A program made the translations under genes and the position numbers. Below the pieces are notes generated by a model, which was given only the letters and a program-made list of their open reading frames with translations, searched no databases and was not told the origin of the DNA. Shown here one piece after another: positions 8,893-17,998 of a stretch of DNA of 64,000 bases. Position 1 is the stretch's first letter. Each line of letters opens with the position of its first letter. The DNA is from Bradyrhizobium sp. 141 (GTDB taxonomy: Bacteria; Pseudomonadota; Alphaproteobacteria; Rhizobiales; Xanthobacteraceae): assembly GCF_023074055.1 (NCBI RefSeq), contig NZ_JADPKR010000053.1:124001-188000 (forward strand), in the 5' to 3' direction.

Positions 8893-9537
8893 ATGGACTG
8901 GACCTGGTACCTCTTCCGCGTCGACGGCCGCATCAACCGCGCTTTGCTGTGGCAGGCGCTGCTGATCGTCGCGGTGCTGGCAGCCTTGCTGGGAACCATC
9001 GGTCAGCTGGTCCACCTCGTCAGCGCCGAGGGATCGTCGAAGCTAACCATCAAGCTCGATTTTGACTTCGGCCTCGACGACCTCTTCAGTCTGGTCGATC
9101 CACGGGCCTATCGCTCGCTGGCGTCCGTTGACCGCACGGATCTGATCCTGAAGTCGTCCGGCCTGGCGCTGTTCTCATGGATTTTCCTCGCGACGGGCAT
9201 CAAGCGGCTGCACGATCGGGACAGGAGCGGTTGGTGGATCGTTCCGTTCTTTTTCGTACCCGGCCTGTTCAGCCAGTTCTCGGACCTGCTGCCTGACTCC
9301 AACTGGATGCTTCCGTTCGGCCTGACCGCTTCCAGCCTGTGGCTGTGGGGCTTCGTCGAGATGTTCTGCATCCCCGGCAGTATCGGCGACAATCGGTTCG
9401 GCCCCGATCCGCTCGCCGACATCGAGGACGGCTCCGCCGCGCCCCCTGTCAAAAGCTGGGACCAGAGCCACGAGATCGAATTTGTTCCGCCCCGTGCTAG
9501 CCCACCCGGCGGCATGCATGTTAAGCGGGACGCATGA
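8893..9537 (+). CDS. DUF805 family membrane protein
   Basis: 214 residues. Opens with [20 protein letters not shown], the aromatic/Gly-Arg-Ile signature of DUF805. It has four hydrophobic stretches: [57 protein letters not shown] and [19 protein letters not shown]. The diagnostic loop [14 protein letters not shown] is present. The hydrophilic C-terminal tail carries [10 protein letters not shown], also typical. Its role is unknown. The stop overlaps the dapE start by 4 bases (ATGA), so it is translationally coupled to dapE, but no direct role in lysine synthesis can be claimed. Confidence 0.85.
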   Translation: MDWTWYLFRVDGRINRALLWQALLIVAVLAALLGTIGQLVHLVSAEGSSKLTIKLDFDFGLDDLFSLVDPRAYRSLASVDRTDLILKSSGLALFSWIFLATGIKRLHDRDRSGWWIVPFFFVPGLFSQFSDLLPDSNWMLPFGLTASSLWLWGFVEMFCIPGSIGDNRFGPDPLADIEDGSAAPPVKSWDQSHEIEFVPPRASPPGGMHVKRDA

Positions 9538-10712
9538 CCGATGCTCTCTCCATTGCCCGCGATCTCATCCGCTGCCCCTCGGTAACCCCTGAAGATGCCG
9601 GTGCGCTCGGGGTGCTCGAAAAAGCCCTCAGCGCCGCCGGCTTCACTTGTCATCGCGTGACGTTCAGCGAGGAAGGCACCGCCGACGTCGACAATCTCTA
9701 TGCGCGGATCGGCAACGACGGCCCGCACATCACTTTTGCCGGCCACACCGACGTGGTGCCGCCGGGCGACGAGAGCGCCTGGAGCGTCGGCGCGTTCTCC
9801 GGCGAGGTGAAGGATGGGATCCTGCACGGCCGCGGCGCGGTCGACATGAAGGGCGGCATCGCCTGCTCGGTCGCAGCTGTCCTGGAGCATCTCGCCGCCA
9901 ATGGCGGCAAGCCGCGCAGCGACGGCCAAAAATCAGGCTCGGGCTCGATCTCGTTCCTGATCACCGGCGACGAGGAAGACGTCTCCATCAACGGCACCAT
10001 CAAGCTGCTGAAATGGGCCGCCGAGCGCGGCGAGAAATTCGATCATTGCGTGCTCGGCGAGCCCTCCAATGTCGAGACGCTCGGCGACACCATCAAGGTC
10101 GGCCGCCGCGGCTCGCAGTCCGGCACGCTCGTCGTCGACGGCGTGCAGGGCCATGTCGCCTACCCACATCGCGCCTCCAACCCGGTGCCGGATATCTCGC
10201 GCCTGATCGTGGCGATCTCCGACGAGCCGCTCGACCATGGCAGCGCGCAGTTCCAGGCCTCCAATCTCGAATTCACCTCGGTGGACGTCGGCAACAAAGC
10301 GAGCAACGTCATTCCCGGCGAGGCCCGCGCGAAATTCAATATTCGCTACAACGACAACCACACCCAGGCGAGCCTGCGCGAGCTGGTCGAGACGCGTCTG
10401 ACAAAAGCCTGCGGCAACCGCATCCGCGCCCGCATCGTCTGGGAACCCTCGAACTCCAACGTGTTCGTGACGAAGCCCGGCCCGTTCACTGATCTTGCGG
10501 TGGCCGCGATCGAGGAGGTGACGGGCCGCAAGCCGGAGCTGTCGACCTCTGGCGGCACGTCGGATGCGCGCTTCATCTCCAGCTATTGCCCGGTGATCGA
10601 GTTCGGCTTGGTCGGCCAGACCATGCATCAGGTCGACGAGCGCGTGCCGGTTAAGGATCTGGAGAAGCTGACGAAGGTGTATCGCGGGATGCTGACAAGG
10701 TATTTTGGGTAG
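9534..10712 (+). CDS. dapE: Succinyl-diaminopimelate desuccinylase
   Basis: 392 residues. A zinc M20 metallohydrolase that removes succinate from N-succinyl-LL-diaminopimelate. Metal and catalytic motifs are all visible: [12 protein letters not shown] (near 65), [14 protein letters not shown] (near 98), [13 protein letters not shown] (near 143), VLGEPSNVE (near 170) and the C-terminal [10 protein letters not shown]. The dimerisation lid domain lies between about 180 and 295. It overlaps the DUF805 gene by 4 bases and forms the end of the dapD-DUF805-dapE unit. Confidence 0.97.
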   Translation: MTDALSIARDLIRCPSVTPEDAGALGVLEKALSAAGFTCHRVTFSEEGTADVDNLYARIGNDGPHITFAGHTDVVPPGDESAWSVGAFSGEVKDGILHGRGAVDMKGGIACSVAAVLEHLAANGGKPRSDGQKSGSGSISFLITGDEEDVSINGTIKLLKWAAERGEKFDHCVLGEPSNVETLGDTIKVGRRGSQSGTLVVDGVQGHVAYPHRASNPVPDISRLIVAISDEPLDHGSAQFQASNLEFTSVDVGNKASNVIPGEARAKFNIRYNDNHTQASLRELVETRLTKACGNRIRARIVWEPSNSNVFVTKPGPFTDLAVAAIEEVTGRKPELSTSGGTSDARFISSYCPVIEFGLVGQTMHQVDERVPVKDLEKLTKVYRGMLTRYFG

Positions 10713-10739
10713 GGCGCTGCTGCCGCCAAACCCTCCGCC

Positions 10740-10827
10740 GTCATGCCCGGGCTTGTCCCGGGCATCCACGTTCTTTGCCGCTGCATAAGGAAAGATCGTG
10801 GATGGCCGGGACGAGCCCGGCCATGAC
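10740..10827. repeat. Family A intergenic repeat, copy 3
   Basis: Complete two-hairpin element between dapE and the GIY-YIG gene, ending 24 bp from that gene's stop codon. Confidence 0.9.
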
Positions 10828-10851
10828 GATGTGGTGAGAGCTCGGCGCACT

Positions 10852-11142
10852 CTACTGGACGATCGTGTCGTAGAGATCCTTCCATTCGGGATTGTCCTTC
10901 AGGATCAGCCGGACTTTCCACGTCCGCGGCCAATGCTTGATGTTGTGTTCGCGCTGGATCGCCGTTTGGATGTCTTCGTAGCGCTCAAAGTAGACGAGCC
11001 GCTTGACGCCGTACTTCTTGGTGAAGCCAGGCACGAGTCCGTTTCGGTGTTGGTAGATGCGACGAATAATGTCGCTGGTCACGCCAACGTACAGAATACC
11101 GTTTGGCGCGCTCGCCAGGATGTAAACCCATCCACCTTGCAT
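10852..11142 (-). CDS. GIY-YIG domain nuclease (UPF0213-like)
   Basis: 96 residues, the single-domain size. GIY-YIG core: GWVYILASAPNGILYVGVTSD (the two Tyr-containing strands), followed by IIRRIYQHRNG with the catalytic-type Arg and the Tyr/His helix, then KRLVYFERYEDIQTAIQRE supplying the conserved Glu. The C-terminal KHWPRTWKVRLILKDNPEWKDL is typical of this subfamily. I use ATG 11142, which begins just before the domain. An in-frame start further upstream would translate the half-repeat at 11159-11190 (MAGLVPAIH). Predicted small DNA endonuclease; biological role unknown. It lies on the opposite strand between a complete and a half family A repeat. Confidence 0.88.
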   Translation of the reverse strand: MQGGWVYILASAPNGILYVGVTSDIIRRIYQHRNGLVPGFTKKYGVKRLVYFERYEDIQTAIQREHNIKHWPRTWKVRLILKDNPEWKDLYDTIVQ

Positions 11143-11158
11143 GGTCGCATGTTGACGC

Positions 11159-11190
11159 ACGTGGATGGCCGGGACAAGCCCGGCCATGAC
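11159..11190. repeat. Family A repeat, right half only (copy 4)
   Basis: Single hairpin GGATGGCCGGGACAAGCCCG...CCATGAC. The left half is absent. It sits 17 bp upstream of the GIY-YIG start. Confidence 0.85.
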
Positions 11191-11210
11191 GCCTGTGGCG
11201 GCATCACGCG

Positions 11211-11948
11211 CTAATAATCCACCTTCATTAGATACAGCCCGTCCGGCGGGGCGACGATGCCGCAGGCGGTGCGGTTGCGGGCTTCCAGTGCCGCGGAGAG
11301 ATCGTCGGCGGTCCAGCGTCCGTCGCCGACCCAGACCAGCGATCCCACCATCGAGCGCACCTGGCTGTGCAGGAACGAGCGCGCCGAGGTGATGATCGTG
11401 ATCTCGCGGCCGTTGCGCAGCACGTCGAGCTGATCGAGCGTCTTCTCCGGCGACCTGGCCTGGCACTCGGTGTCGCGAAAGGTCGTGAAATCGTGCTTGC
11501 CGAGCAGGCGCTGCGCTGCCGCATGCATCGCGTCGGCATCGAGCCGGCGCGGCACGCGCCAGGCGTGGCCGATGTCGAGGGCGAGATTGGCGCGCGTGTT
11601 GATCACGCGGTAGCGATAATGGCGCTTCACGGCAGAGAAGCGCGCCTCGAAACTATCGGGCACGATCTCGGCCTCCAACACCGCGATCGGATGCGGGCGC
11701 AGATGCGCATTGAGTCCGTCGCGAAAACGGCCCGGCGGAAACTGCTTGTCGACATCGACATGCGCCACCTGGCCGCGCGCATGCACGCCGGCATCGGTGC
11801 GGCCCGCGCCATGCACGCGCAGATCCGCACCGGTCATCGCCTTCACGGCCGCTTCCAGCGCGCCCTGCACCGAGGGCAGCGTCTCCTGCACCTGCCAGCC
11901 GAAGAACGGCGCGCCGTCATATTCGATGGTGAGCTTGTAGCGGGGCAT
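11211..11948 (-). CDS. truA: tRNA pseudouridine(38-40) synthase TruA
   Basis: 245 residues. Isomerises uridines 38-40 in the anticodon arm of many tRNAs. N-terminal [17 protein letters not shown], then the catalytic block [19 protein letters not shown] with the nucleophilic Asp near residue 54. Later blocks are [25 protein letters not shown] and [20 protein letters not shown]. The start is ATG 11948, whose bases overlap the fmt stop (TGATG); a TTG precedes it in frame. It forms an operon with fmt. Confidence 0.95.
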   Translation of the reverse strand: MPRYKLTIEYDGAPFFGWQVQETLPSVQGALEAAVKAMTGADLRVHGAGRTDAGVHARGQVAHVDVDKQFPPGRFRDGLNAHLRPHPIAVLEAEIVPDSFEARFSAVKRHYRYRVINTRANLALDIGHAWRVPRRLDADAMHAAAQRLLGKHDFTTFRDTECQARSPEKTLDQLDVLRNGREITIITSARSFLHSQVRSMVGSLVWVGDGRWTADDLSAALEARNRTACGIVAPPDGLYLMKVDY

Positions 11949-12871
11949 CAACCGAACCGCATCGGCGGCTTGACGGGCACGCCACGCAAAAAGTCTGTGG
12001 CCTGCATCCGCGCCTTGCCCTCACGCTGCAGCTCGATGATGCGGATCGCGCCCTCGCCGCAGGCGATGGTGAGCTGATCGTCGAGCACCTCGCCCGGAGT
12101 GCCCGCCCCCTTGGCCAACTCACAGCGCAGGAGCTTTACGCGCGCATTCTCGAGCTCGGCCCAGGCGCCTGGAAACGGCGACAGGCCGTGAATGTGGCGC
12201 AGCACGGCGCGCGCCGGCTTGCTCCAGTCGATCCGCGCCTCGGCCTTGTCGATCTTGGCGGCGTAGGTGACGCCGTCGTCACTCTGCTTCTTGAGCTGGA
12301 GGCCGCCGCGGGCGAGCGCGGCCATGGCTCGCACCATCAGGTCGGCACCGAGCCGGGACAGGCGATCATGTAGATCGACCGCGGTCATGCTGTCCGTGAT
12401 TGCGAGCCTCTCGGCCATCGCGACATCGCCGGTGTCGAGGCCGACATCCATCTTCATCACCATCACGCCGCTCTCGGCATCATCAGCCATGATCGCGCGA
12501 TTGATCGGCGCCGCACCGCGCCAGCGCGGCAACAGCGAAGCGTGCAGATTGTAGCAGCCGAGCTTGGGCGCATCGAGGATCGCCTGCGGCAGGATCATGC
12601 CGTAGGCAACGACGACCGCGGCATCGGCGTCGAACGCACTGAACTCGTCGAGCGCTTCCTTGGTCTTCAGTGTCTTCGGCGTCAGCACGGGCACGCCGAG
12701 TTTTCGCGCGGCCTCCTCGACCGGCGTCGGCTGCAATTGCAGGCCGCGCCGCCCACCGGGCTTCGGCGCGCGGGTGTAGACGGCGACGATCTCGTGGCCA
12801 TGCGCGACCAGCTCCAAGAGCGTCGGCACGGAGAAATCGGGCGTGCCCATGAAGATCAGGCGAAGGGGCAT
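11948..12871 (-). CDS. fmt: Methionyl-tRNA formyltransferase
   Basis: 307 residues from ATG 12871 ([20 protein letters not shown]). It formylates initiator Met-tRNA using 10-formyl-tetrahydrofolate. Catalytic segment [20 protein letters not shown] (near 110-130) has the Asn/His/Asp architecture continuing into [16 protein letters not shown]. The C-terminal OB-like tRNA-binding domain begins near 205. Earlier in-frame codons run into a family A repeat and are rejected as a start. With def next to it, the two genes act sequentially: formylation before initiation, deformylation after. Confidence 0.96.
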   Translation of the reverse strand: MPLRLIFMGTPDFSVPTLLELVAHGHEIVAVYTRAPKPGGRRGLQLQPTPVEEAARKLGVPVLTPKTLKTKEALDEFSAFDADAAVVVAYGMILPQAILDAPKLGCYNLHASLLPRWRGAAPINRAIMADDAESGVMVMKMDVGLDTGDVAMAERLAITDSMTAVDLHDRLSRLGADLMVRAMAALARGGLQLKKQSDDGVTYAAKIDKAEARIDWSKPARAVLRHIHGLSPFPGAWAELENARVKLLRCELAKGAGTPGEVLDDQLTIACGEGAIRIIELQREGKARMQATDFLRGVPVKPPMRFG

Positions 12872-12908
12872 GTGGCGGCGACAATCCTCGAAAACGAGCA
12901 AGGTACCC

Positions 12909-12996
12909 GTCATGGCCGGGCTTGTCCCGGCCATCCACGTTCTTCCTGCTCGCGGCGGCAAAGAACGTGGATGCCCGGCACAAGGCCGGGCATGAC
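12909..12996. repeat. Family A intergenic repeat, copy 5
   Basis: Complete element between def and fmt. The right half has two substitutions (GGCACAAGGCC instead of GGGACAAGCCC), weakening that hairpin. Confidence 0.9.
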
Positions 12997-13010
12997 GGCG
13001 GAGGACGTGA

Positions 13011-13535
13011 CTACTCCGCGCGCTTGGCGGCTTTCTCGAACTTCTTGATCACGCGGTCGCGCTTGAGCTTCGACAGATAGTCGACGAACAGCACGCCGTT
13101 GAGGTGGTCGATCTCATGCTGGATGCAGGTGGCGTAGAGACCTTCGGCGTCCTCCTCGTGCACCTTGCCGTCGAGATCGGTGAAGCGGACGCGCACCTTC
13201 GCGGGACGCTCGACCTCCTCGTAATATTCGGGGATCGAGAGGCAGCCTTCCTCGTAGACGGACAGCTCCTCGGAGGACGCGATGATCTCGGGGTTGATGA
13301 AGACGCGCGGAAGCGGCGTGGTCTCGCCGTTCTCGTCGCGCTTGGCGAGGTCCATGGTGATCAGCCGCAGCGGCTGCGCGATCTGGATCGCGGCGAGGCC
13401 AATGCCGGGCGCGTCGTACATGGTCTCGAACATGTCGTCGGCAAGCTTGCGGATCTCCGGCGTGACCTTCTCGATCGGCTTGGAGACCAAACGCAGCTGC
13501 TTGTCGGGCAGGATGATGATTTCTCTGAGGGCCAT
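13011..13535 (-). CDS. def: Peptide deformylase
   Basis: 174 residues. A metalloenzyme that removes the N-formyl group from nascent chains. The three family motifs are present: GIGLAAIQI (motif 1), EGCLSIP (motif 2, with the metal-ligating Cys) and QHEIDHLNG (motif 3, HEXXH with both His ligands and the catalytic Glu). The C-terminal [17 protein letters not shown] is the usual charged helix. Located immediately upstream of fmt on the same strand. Confidence 0.97.
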   Translation of the reverse strand: MALREIIILPDKQLRLVSKPIEKVTPEIRKLADDMFETMYDAPGIGLAAIQIAQPLRLITMDLAKRDENGETTPLPRVFINPEIIASSEELSVYEEGCLSIPEYYEEVERPAKVRVRFTDLDGKVHEEDAEGLYATCIQHEIDHLNGVLFVDYLSKLKRDRVIKKFEKAAKRAE

Positions 13536-13586
13536 GGCCGCGATTTAAGCCGCTGCCCTCGGCCGGTCAATGCGGCCAGGAACCCG

Positions 13587-13626
13587 TTAACGCTTCGCTA
13601 ACCATAAAACTTCAAGCTTCGTTAAC
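13587..13626. promoter_or_regulatory. Two CtrA-box-like sites between def and rmuC
   Basis: TTAA-N7-CTAACC at 13587-13602 and TTCA-N7-TTAACC at 13611-13627. Each has one mismatch to the CtrA consensus TTAA-N7-TTAA. They share the core GCTTCGYTAACCATRAAA in tandem, 24 bp apart, in the promoter region shared by the two divergent genes. The sequence is clear; CtrA binding is inferred. Confidence 0.4.
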
Positions 13627-13704
13627 CATGAAAATCAGGGAGTTGTTAACCGCCGACGTTCCCTCTTCGTTCGCGCAGGCCCGCGAATCGGCTAGAAGGG
13701 CGAC

Positions 13705-14904
13705 ATGAACGAGATCATTTTCATGCTGGGCGACTGGCCGGTGCGCACGATCGATGCGCTGATCGGCTTCGGCACCCTCGTCCTCATCCTCCTGATGGTG
13801 ATTGCCGTCGTGATCGCCCGCTCGGGCCGACGCGGCGCGGAACTCGCGATGGCGCACGCGATCCGGGCTGACGAGCTCGAGGAGCGCCTCAGCGAGGTGC
13901 TGCGCGCCCAGAGCGAATCCTCTGGAAGGGTCGACGCGATGACCCAGGCGCTGGCCGGCCGCCAGGCCGACATGGCGCGGGCGGTCAACGAGCGGCTGGA
14001 TTCGGTGACCCATCGCGTCGGCCAGTCCATGGAACACTCGACCCGCAACACCATGGAGAGCCTGCGCGCGCTGCATGAGCGGCTCGGCATCATCGACAGT
14101 GCCCACAAGAACCTCACCGACCTCACCACGCAAGTAACCACCTTGCGCGACGTGCTCGCCAACAAGCAGTCGCGCGGCGCCTTCGGTCAGGCGCGGATGG
14201 AGGCGATTGTCCAGGACGGCCTTCCCAAAGGGGCCTACGAGTTCCAGTTCACGCTCTCGACCGGAAAAAGGCCGGACTGCGTCGTGTTCCTGCCGGACCA
14301 GCGCCCGCTCTGCATCGACGCAAAGTTTCCGCTGGAGGCGATGACCGCGCTGCACGACGCCCGCACCGACGAGGAGCGGCGCGTTGCCACGCAGCGCCTG
14401 CGCGTCGACGTGATGAAGCATGTCAGCGACATCGCCGAAAAATATCTCGTCACTGGGGAGACCCAGGAGATGGCGCTGATGTTCGTGCCGTCGGAATCGG
14501 TCTACGCCGAGATCCATGACGGTTTCGACGACGTGATCCAGAAGGCCTATCGCGCCCGCGTCGTGCTGGTGTCGCCCTCGCTCTTGATGCTCGCGATCCA
14601 GGTGATGCAGCAGATCATGAAGGACGCGCGCATGCGCGACGCCGCCGACCAGATTCGCACCGAGGTGATCAAGCTCGGCGACGATCTGGGGCGCCTGCGC
14701 GACCGCGTGCTCAAGCTACAGAAACATTTCGCCGACGTGAATGAGGACGTGCGGCAGGTGCTGATCTCCGCCGACAAGATCGAGAAGCGTGCCGGACGAA
14801 TCGAAGAGCTCGATTTCAGCAAGGCGGATGCGCCGGAGGGACCGCATCTGGTCGCCACCAGTGCGCCGGAGCTGTTCCCGCGGAAGCTCCAGGCGGGGGA
14901 GTGA
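13705..14904 (+). CDS. rmuC: DNA recombination protein RmuC
   Basis: 399 residues. N-terminal membrane anchor TIDALIGFGTLVLILLMVIAVVIARS (about 15-40). A long helical, probably coiled-coil region (about 45-165) is followed by the RmuC nuclease-like domain (about 165-350). That domain shows GAFGQARMEAIVQDGLPKGAYEFQ, RPDCVVFLPDQRPLCIDAKFP and FVPSESVYAEIHD. DCVV...IDAKFP resembles the D-ExK core of restriction-type folds. RmuC limits inversions at short inverted repeats in E. coli, which is notable in a genome this rich in palindromes. Divergent from def. Confidence 0.93.
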   Translation: MNEIIFMLGDWPVRTIDALIGFGTLVLILLMVIAVVIARSGRRGAELAMAHAIRADELEERLSEVLRAQSESSGRVDAMTQALAGRQADMARAVNERLDSVTHRVGQSMEHSTRNTMESLRALHERLGIIDSAHKNLTDLTTQVTTLRDVLANKQSRGAFGQARMEAIVQDGLPKGAYEFQFTLSTGKRPDCVVFLPDQRPLCIDAKFPLEAMTALHDARTDEERRVATQRLRVDVMKHVSDIAEKYLVTGETQEMALMFVPSESVYAEIHDGFDDVIQKAYRARVVLVSPSLLMLAIQVMQQIMKDARMRDAADQIRTEVIKLGDDLGRLRDRVLKLQKHFADVNEDVRQVLISADKIEKRAGRIEELDFSKADAPEGPHLVATSAPELFPRKLQAGE

Positions 14905-14913
14905 GGTTTCTTA

Positions 14914-15058
14914 CCTCGCCCCGCTTGCGGGGAGAGGTCGAATTCGATCGCAGATCGAATTCGGGTGAGGGGGTACAGGTCTCTCGACCATCTCACGTGC
15001 GGAGAGAGGCCCCTCACCCCAACCCTCTCCCCGTAAGAACGGGGCGAGGGAGAAGAGG
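14914..15058. repeat. Family E intergenic repeat, copy 1
   Basis: Arms CCCCGCTTGCGGGGAGAGG and CCCCGTAAGAACGGGG, with the inner palindrome GAATTCGATC...GATCGAATTC and the phrase GGTGAGGGGGTACAGGTC. Confidence 0.85.
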
Positions 15059-15089
15059 CACCGCCCCCAGAATCTGCTAACACCTCCCC

Positions 15090-16451
15090 ATGACCGCACC
15101 CGACGCGACCTCTCCCGCCGCGACTCCCGCTTCCGCGCCCTCCTGGCGCGAAAGTCTTGCCGTGTACCTGCAGCCGCGGGTGCTGATCGTGCTGTTCCTC
15201 GGCTTCTCATCCGGCCTGCCGCTGGCGCTGTCGGGCTCGACGCTGCTGGTGTGGATGGCCGAGGCGGGGGTCGATCTTGGAACGATCGGGCTGTTTGCGC
15301 TGGTGGGCACGCCCTATACTTTGAAATTCCTGTGGGCGCCGCTGGTCGATGCGCTGCATGTCCCGCTGTTCACGCGTGCTCTCGGGCGTCGCCGTGGCTG
15401 GCTGGTGTTTTCGCAGCTGCTGCTGATCGGCGCTATTCTGCTGCTGGCGCTGACCGATCCGGCGCGCTCTCCGTTGTTCGTCGCGCTTGGCGCACTCCTG
15501 GTCGCGACCATGTCCTCGACGCAGGACATCGTCGTCGATGCATTCCGCGTCGAGAGCCTGCCTGAAAGCGAGCAAGCGGCGGGTATGGCCGCCTATGTCG
15601 CGGCCTACCGCATCGGCATGCTGATATCGACTGCAGGCGCCTTGTTCATCGTCACGGGCTTCGAGGCGATCGTCCCTCGTGGCGCCGCCTGGATGTGGGG
15701 CTATGTGGTGATGGCGGCTTTGGTGCTGATCGGCACGATGACCGCGCTCGCCGCCACGGAGCCGCCCCAGTCGCTGCGCGCCGAGGCCGCCACGCAGGCA
15801 GACGATGCAGTAACGCGGGTGCTCCATGCCGCGTTCGGCGCATTCTCGGAATTCTTGCAGCGCAAGGAAGCGTGGGCCGCACTTGCCTTCGTCGTGCTGT
15901 TCAAATTCACCGACGCGTTTTCCGGTAACATGACCGTGCCGTTCGTGATCGACATCGGTTTTACCCGCAACGACTATGCGATCATCGTCAAGGGCGTCGG
16001 GGTTATCGCCACTCTCGCCGGCGGATTCGTCGGCGGCTATGTGGCGCGGCGCTATCCGCTGGCGGTCAGCCTGTGGATCGGCGGCATCGTGCAGGCGATG
16101 TCCAACCTGTCGTTTTCGTGGCTGGCGCTGGTCGGCGTCAATGAATGGGCGCTGACCCTCGCAATCACGTCCGATAATTTCTGCAACGCGATCGGCACCG
16201 TGATCTTCGTCGCTTATCTGTCGGCGCTGTGCCAGAACCCGCTGCACACCGCGACTCAATATGCGCTGCTGACTGCGTTGGCCGCCGTCGGACGCACCTA
16301 TTTGTCATCGGGCGCAGGCTATCTGGCGAAGGCGACGGGCTGGCCGATGTTCTTCGCGATCTCCGTCCTCGTCGCGATCCCGAGCCTGATGCTGCTGGCC
16401 TGGTTGCAGAAGCGCGGGCATTTCGAGGCGCTGGGGCCGGTGCGGGTCTAA
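15090..16451 (+). CDS. MFS permease, AmpG-like (muropeptide transporter family)
   Basis: 453 residues with about 12 hydrophobic segments. Starts with RVLIVLFLGFSSGLPLALSGSTLLVWMAEAGVDLGTIGLFALVGTPYTLKFLWAPLVDAL, which closely follows the AmpG pattern. The loop LGRRRGWLVFSQLLL is followed by STQDIVVDAFRVESL, a hallmark of AmpG. AmpG imports anhydromuropeptides for cell-wall recycling. I infer this substrate from the family pattern; other AmpG-like solutes are possible. No beta-lactamase or amidase gene is nearby. Confidence 0.8.
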   Translation: MTAPDATSPAATPASAPSWRESLAVYLQPRVLIVLFLGFSSGLPLALSGSTLLVWMAEAGVDLGTIGLFALVGTPYTLKFLWAPLVDALHVPLFTRALGRRRGWLVFSQLLLIGAILLLALTDPARSPLFVALGALLVATMSSTQDIVVDAFRVESLPESEQAAGMAAYVAAYRIGMLISTAGALFIVTGFEAIVPRGAAWMWGYVVMAALVLIGTMTALAATEPPQSLRAEAATQADDAVTRVLHAAFGAFSEFLQRKEAWAALAFVVLFKFTDAFSGNMTVPFVIDIGFTRNDYAIIVKGVGVIATLAGGFVGGYVARRYPLAVSLWIGGIVQAMSNLSFSWLALVGVNEWALTLAITSDNFCNAIGTVIFVAYLSALCQNPLHTATQYALLTALAAVGRTYLSSGAGYLAKATGWPMFFAISVLVAIPSLMLLAWLQKRGHFEALGPVRV

Positions 16452-16458
16452 AGGTCTC

Positions 16459-16549
16459 GTAGGGTGGGCAAAGGCGCAACGCGCCGTGCCCACCATCGCG
16501 CCAGGAATTCGAAAGAGGACGTGGGCACGCTTCGCTTTGCCCACCCTAC
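16459..16549. repeat. Family C intergenic repeat, copy 1
   Basis: Inverted arms GTAGGGTGGGCAAAGGCGCA and GCTTTGCCCACCCTAC, with inner CGTGCCCACC/GTGGGCACG. Confidence 0.9.
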
Positions 16550-16575
16550 GGCAGATCGCCGTGAGGCCGCGCCCC

Positions 16576-17013
16576 CTACTGCTTCTTGATCAGGCTCCAT
16601 TTCGTGATCACGGCCTCGCTCATCTGGCCGGGATCGCTGGCGCAGGCGATCTCGTCGACCTTGACCGAGATCTCCTTGCCGACGAACGATTTGAGCTGCG
16701 TGGCCTGCGCGTCGCTGGAGGTGACCAGCTGGAAGGTCTCCGGCCCGGTCTCGAGATTGCACAGCCCGTTCGGTGCCGGCAGGCGGCGCGGCTCGGAGGT
16801 GATCTGGTACATCGCGATCCGCTTGCCGGCCTTCTTGACGTCGCGCACCTTCATCGCGTTCAACTCGCCCGACAGCACGTCGCCGGTGTTGATCGGCTTG
16901 CCGGGCTTGGACGGCGGCGTCGCCTCGTCGCCCTGCTGCGCGGAGATGGCCGGGCTCACCAGCATCGCCATCGTCGCGACCAAAGCCAATCGTGTGGCGA
17001 AAAGTTTCGTCAT
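16576..17013 (-). CDS. Secreted protein of unknown function
   Basis: 145 residues with a clear signal peptide (TRLALVATMAMLVSPAISA, cleavage before QQGDEA). The mature part is about 120 residues and contains two Cys (NGLCNLE and EIACASD) that could form a disulfide. Phrases include GELNAMKVRDVKKAGKRIAMYQI and SFVGKEISVKVDEIACASDPGQMSEAVITKWSLIKKQ. The latter looks like a small beta-barrel, but I do not recognise the family. It lies downstream of recR on the same strand with a 30 bp gap, so it may be co-transcribed. Confidence 0.75.
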   Translation of the reverse strand: MTKLFATRLALVATMAMLVSPAISAQQGDEATPPSKPGKPINTGDVLSGELNAMKVRDVKKAGKRIAMYQITSEPRRLPAPNGLCNLETGPETFQLVTSSDAQATQLKSFVGKEISVKVDEIACASDPGQMSEAVITKWSLIKKQ

Positions 17014-17043
17014 GTCGTCCGTTCCGTGAGATATCTTGGATGG

Positions 17044-17646
17044 CTAGAACAGGGTCCGCTGCCGCATCGCTGCCGATAGCGTACCTTCATCGAGATAATC
17101 AAGCTCGCCGCCGACTGGAACCCCGTGGGCGAGCCGCGTCACCTTCACATTGGCGTCCTGAAGCAGGTCGGTGATGTAGTGCGCCGTGGTCTGGCCGTCC
17201 ACCGTCGCATTCAGCGCCAGGATGATCTCGTGCACCTGCGAATCATGGGCGCGCGCGACCAGCGCGTCGATGGTCAGATCCTGCGGGCCGACGCCGTCGA
17301 GCGGCGACAATGTCGCGCCCAGCACATGATAACGCCCTTGGGTCGCATTGGCCCGCTCAAGCGCCCAGAGGTCGGCGACGTCGGCGACGACGACGATGAT
17401 GGATGGGTCGCGCTTCGGATCGGTGCAGACGGTGCAGGGATTTTGCGTGTCGATGTTGCCGCAGGTCTTGCAGACCTCGACCTTGTCGAGCGCGACCTGC
17501 ATGGCCGAGGCCAGCGGCATCATCAACGCTTCGCGTTTCTTGATCAGATGCAGCGCGGCGCGCCGCGCCGAGCGCGGACCGAGGCCCGGCAGCCGTGCGA
17601 GCAGCTGGACCAGCCGTTCGATTTCGGGACCTGCAACAGCGCCCAT
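17044..17646 (-). CDS. recR: Recombination mediator RecR
   Basis: 200 residues from ATG 17646. Works with RecF/RecO to load RecA on gapped DNA. Helix-hairpin-helix [19 protein letters not shown] (about 12-30), C4 zinc finger [16 protein letters not shown] (about 56-71), Toprim domain [17 protein letters not shown] followed by [12 protein letters not shown], and the C-terminal [22 protein letters not shown]alker-like element. Longer in-frame starts are not supported. It forms the dnaX-ybaB-recR operon, conserved in many bacteria. Confidence 0.97.
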   Translation of the reverse strand: MGAVAGPEIERLVQLLARLPGLGPRSARRAALHLIKKREALMMPLASAMQVALDKVEVCKTCGNIDTQNPCTVCTDPKRDPSIIVVVADVADLWALERANATQGRYHVLGATLSPLDGVGPQDLTIDALVARAHDSQVHEIILALNATVDGQTTAHYITDLLQDANVKVTRLAHGVPVGGELDYLDEGTLSAAMRQRTLF

Positions 17647-17647
17647 A

Positions 17648-17968
17648 TTATTGGCCGAACAACCCCGGCGGCAGGCCGAGCCCACCGGTGAGAGCCTGCA
17701 TCTTCTCCTGCATCGCGGCCTCCGCCTTGCGGCGCGCATCGCCCATGGCGGTGACGAGCAGGTCTTCCAGCACCTCGCGCTCTTCCGGCTTCATCAGCGA
17801 CGGATCGATCTTGATGCCCTTGACGTCCATCTTCGCGGTCATACGCACGGCAACGAGGCCGCCGCCGGAGATGCCGTCGACTTCCACGTTGGCGAGTTGC
17901 TCCTGCATCTCCTGCATCTTGGATTGCAGCTGCGCCGCCTGCTTCATCATGCCGAGAAAATCAGCCAT
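17648..17968 (-). CDS. YbaB/EbfC family nucleoid-associated protein
   Basis: 106 residues. Begins [29 protein letters not shown], the characteristic long N-terminal helix, then [25 protein letters not shown] and [23 protein letters not shown] dimeric DNA-binding protein in related bacteria. It sits between dnaX and recR, ending 1 bp from the recR start codon, the standard position. Confidence 0.95.
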   Translation of the reverse strand: MADFLGMMKQAAQLQSKMQEMQEQLANVEVDGISGGGLVAVRMTAKMDVKGIKIDPSLMKPEEREVLEDLLVTAMGDARRKAEAAMQEKMQALTGGLGLPPGLFGQ

Positions 17969-17998
17969 GGGTGCGTGTCCTTGGAAAGAAAGAATGGC

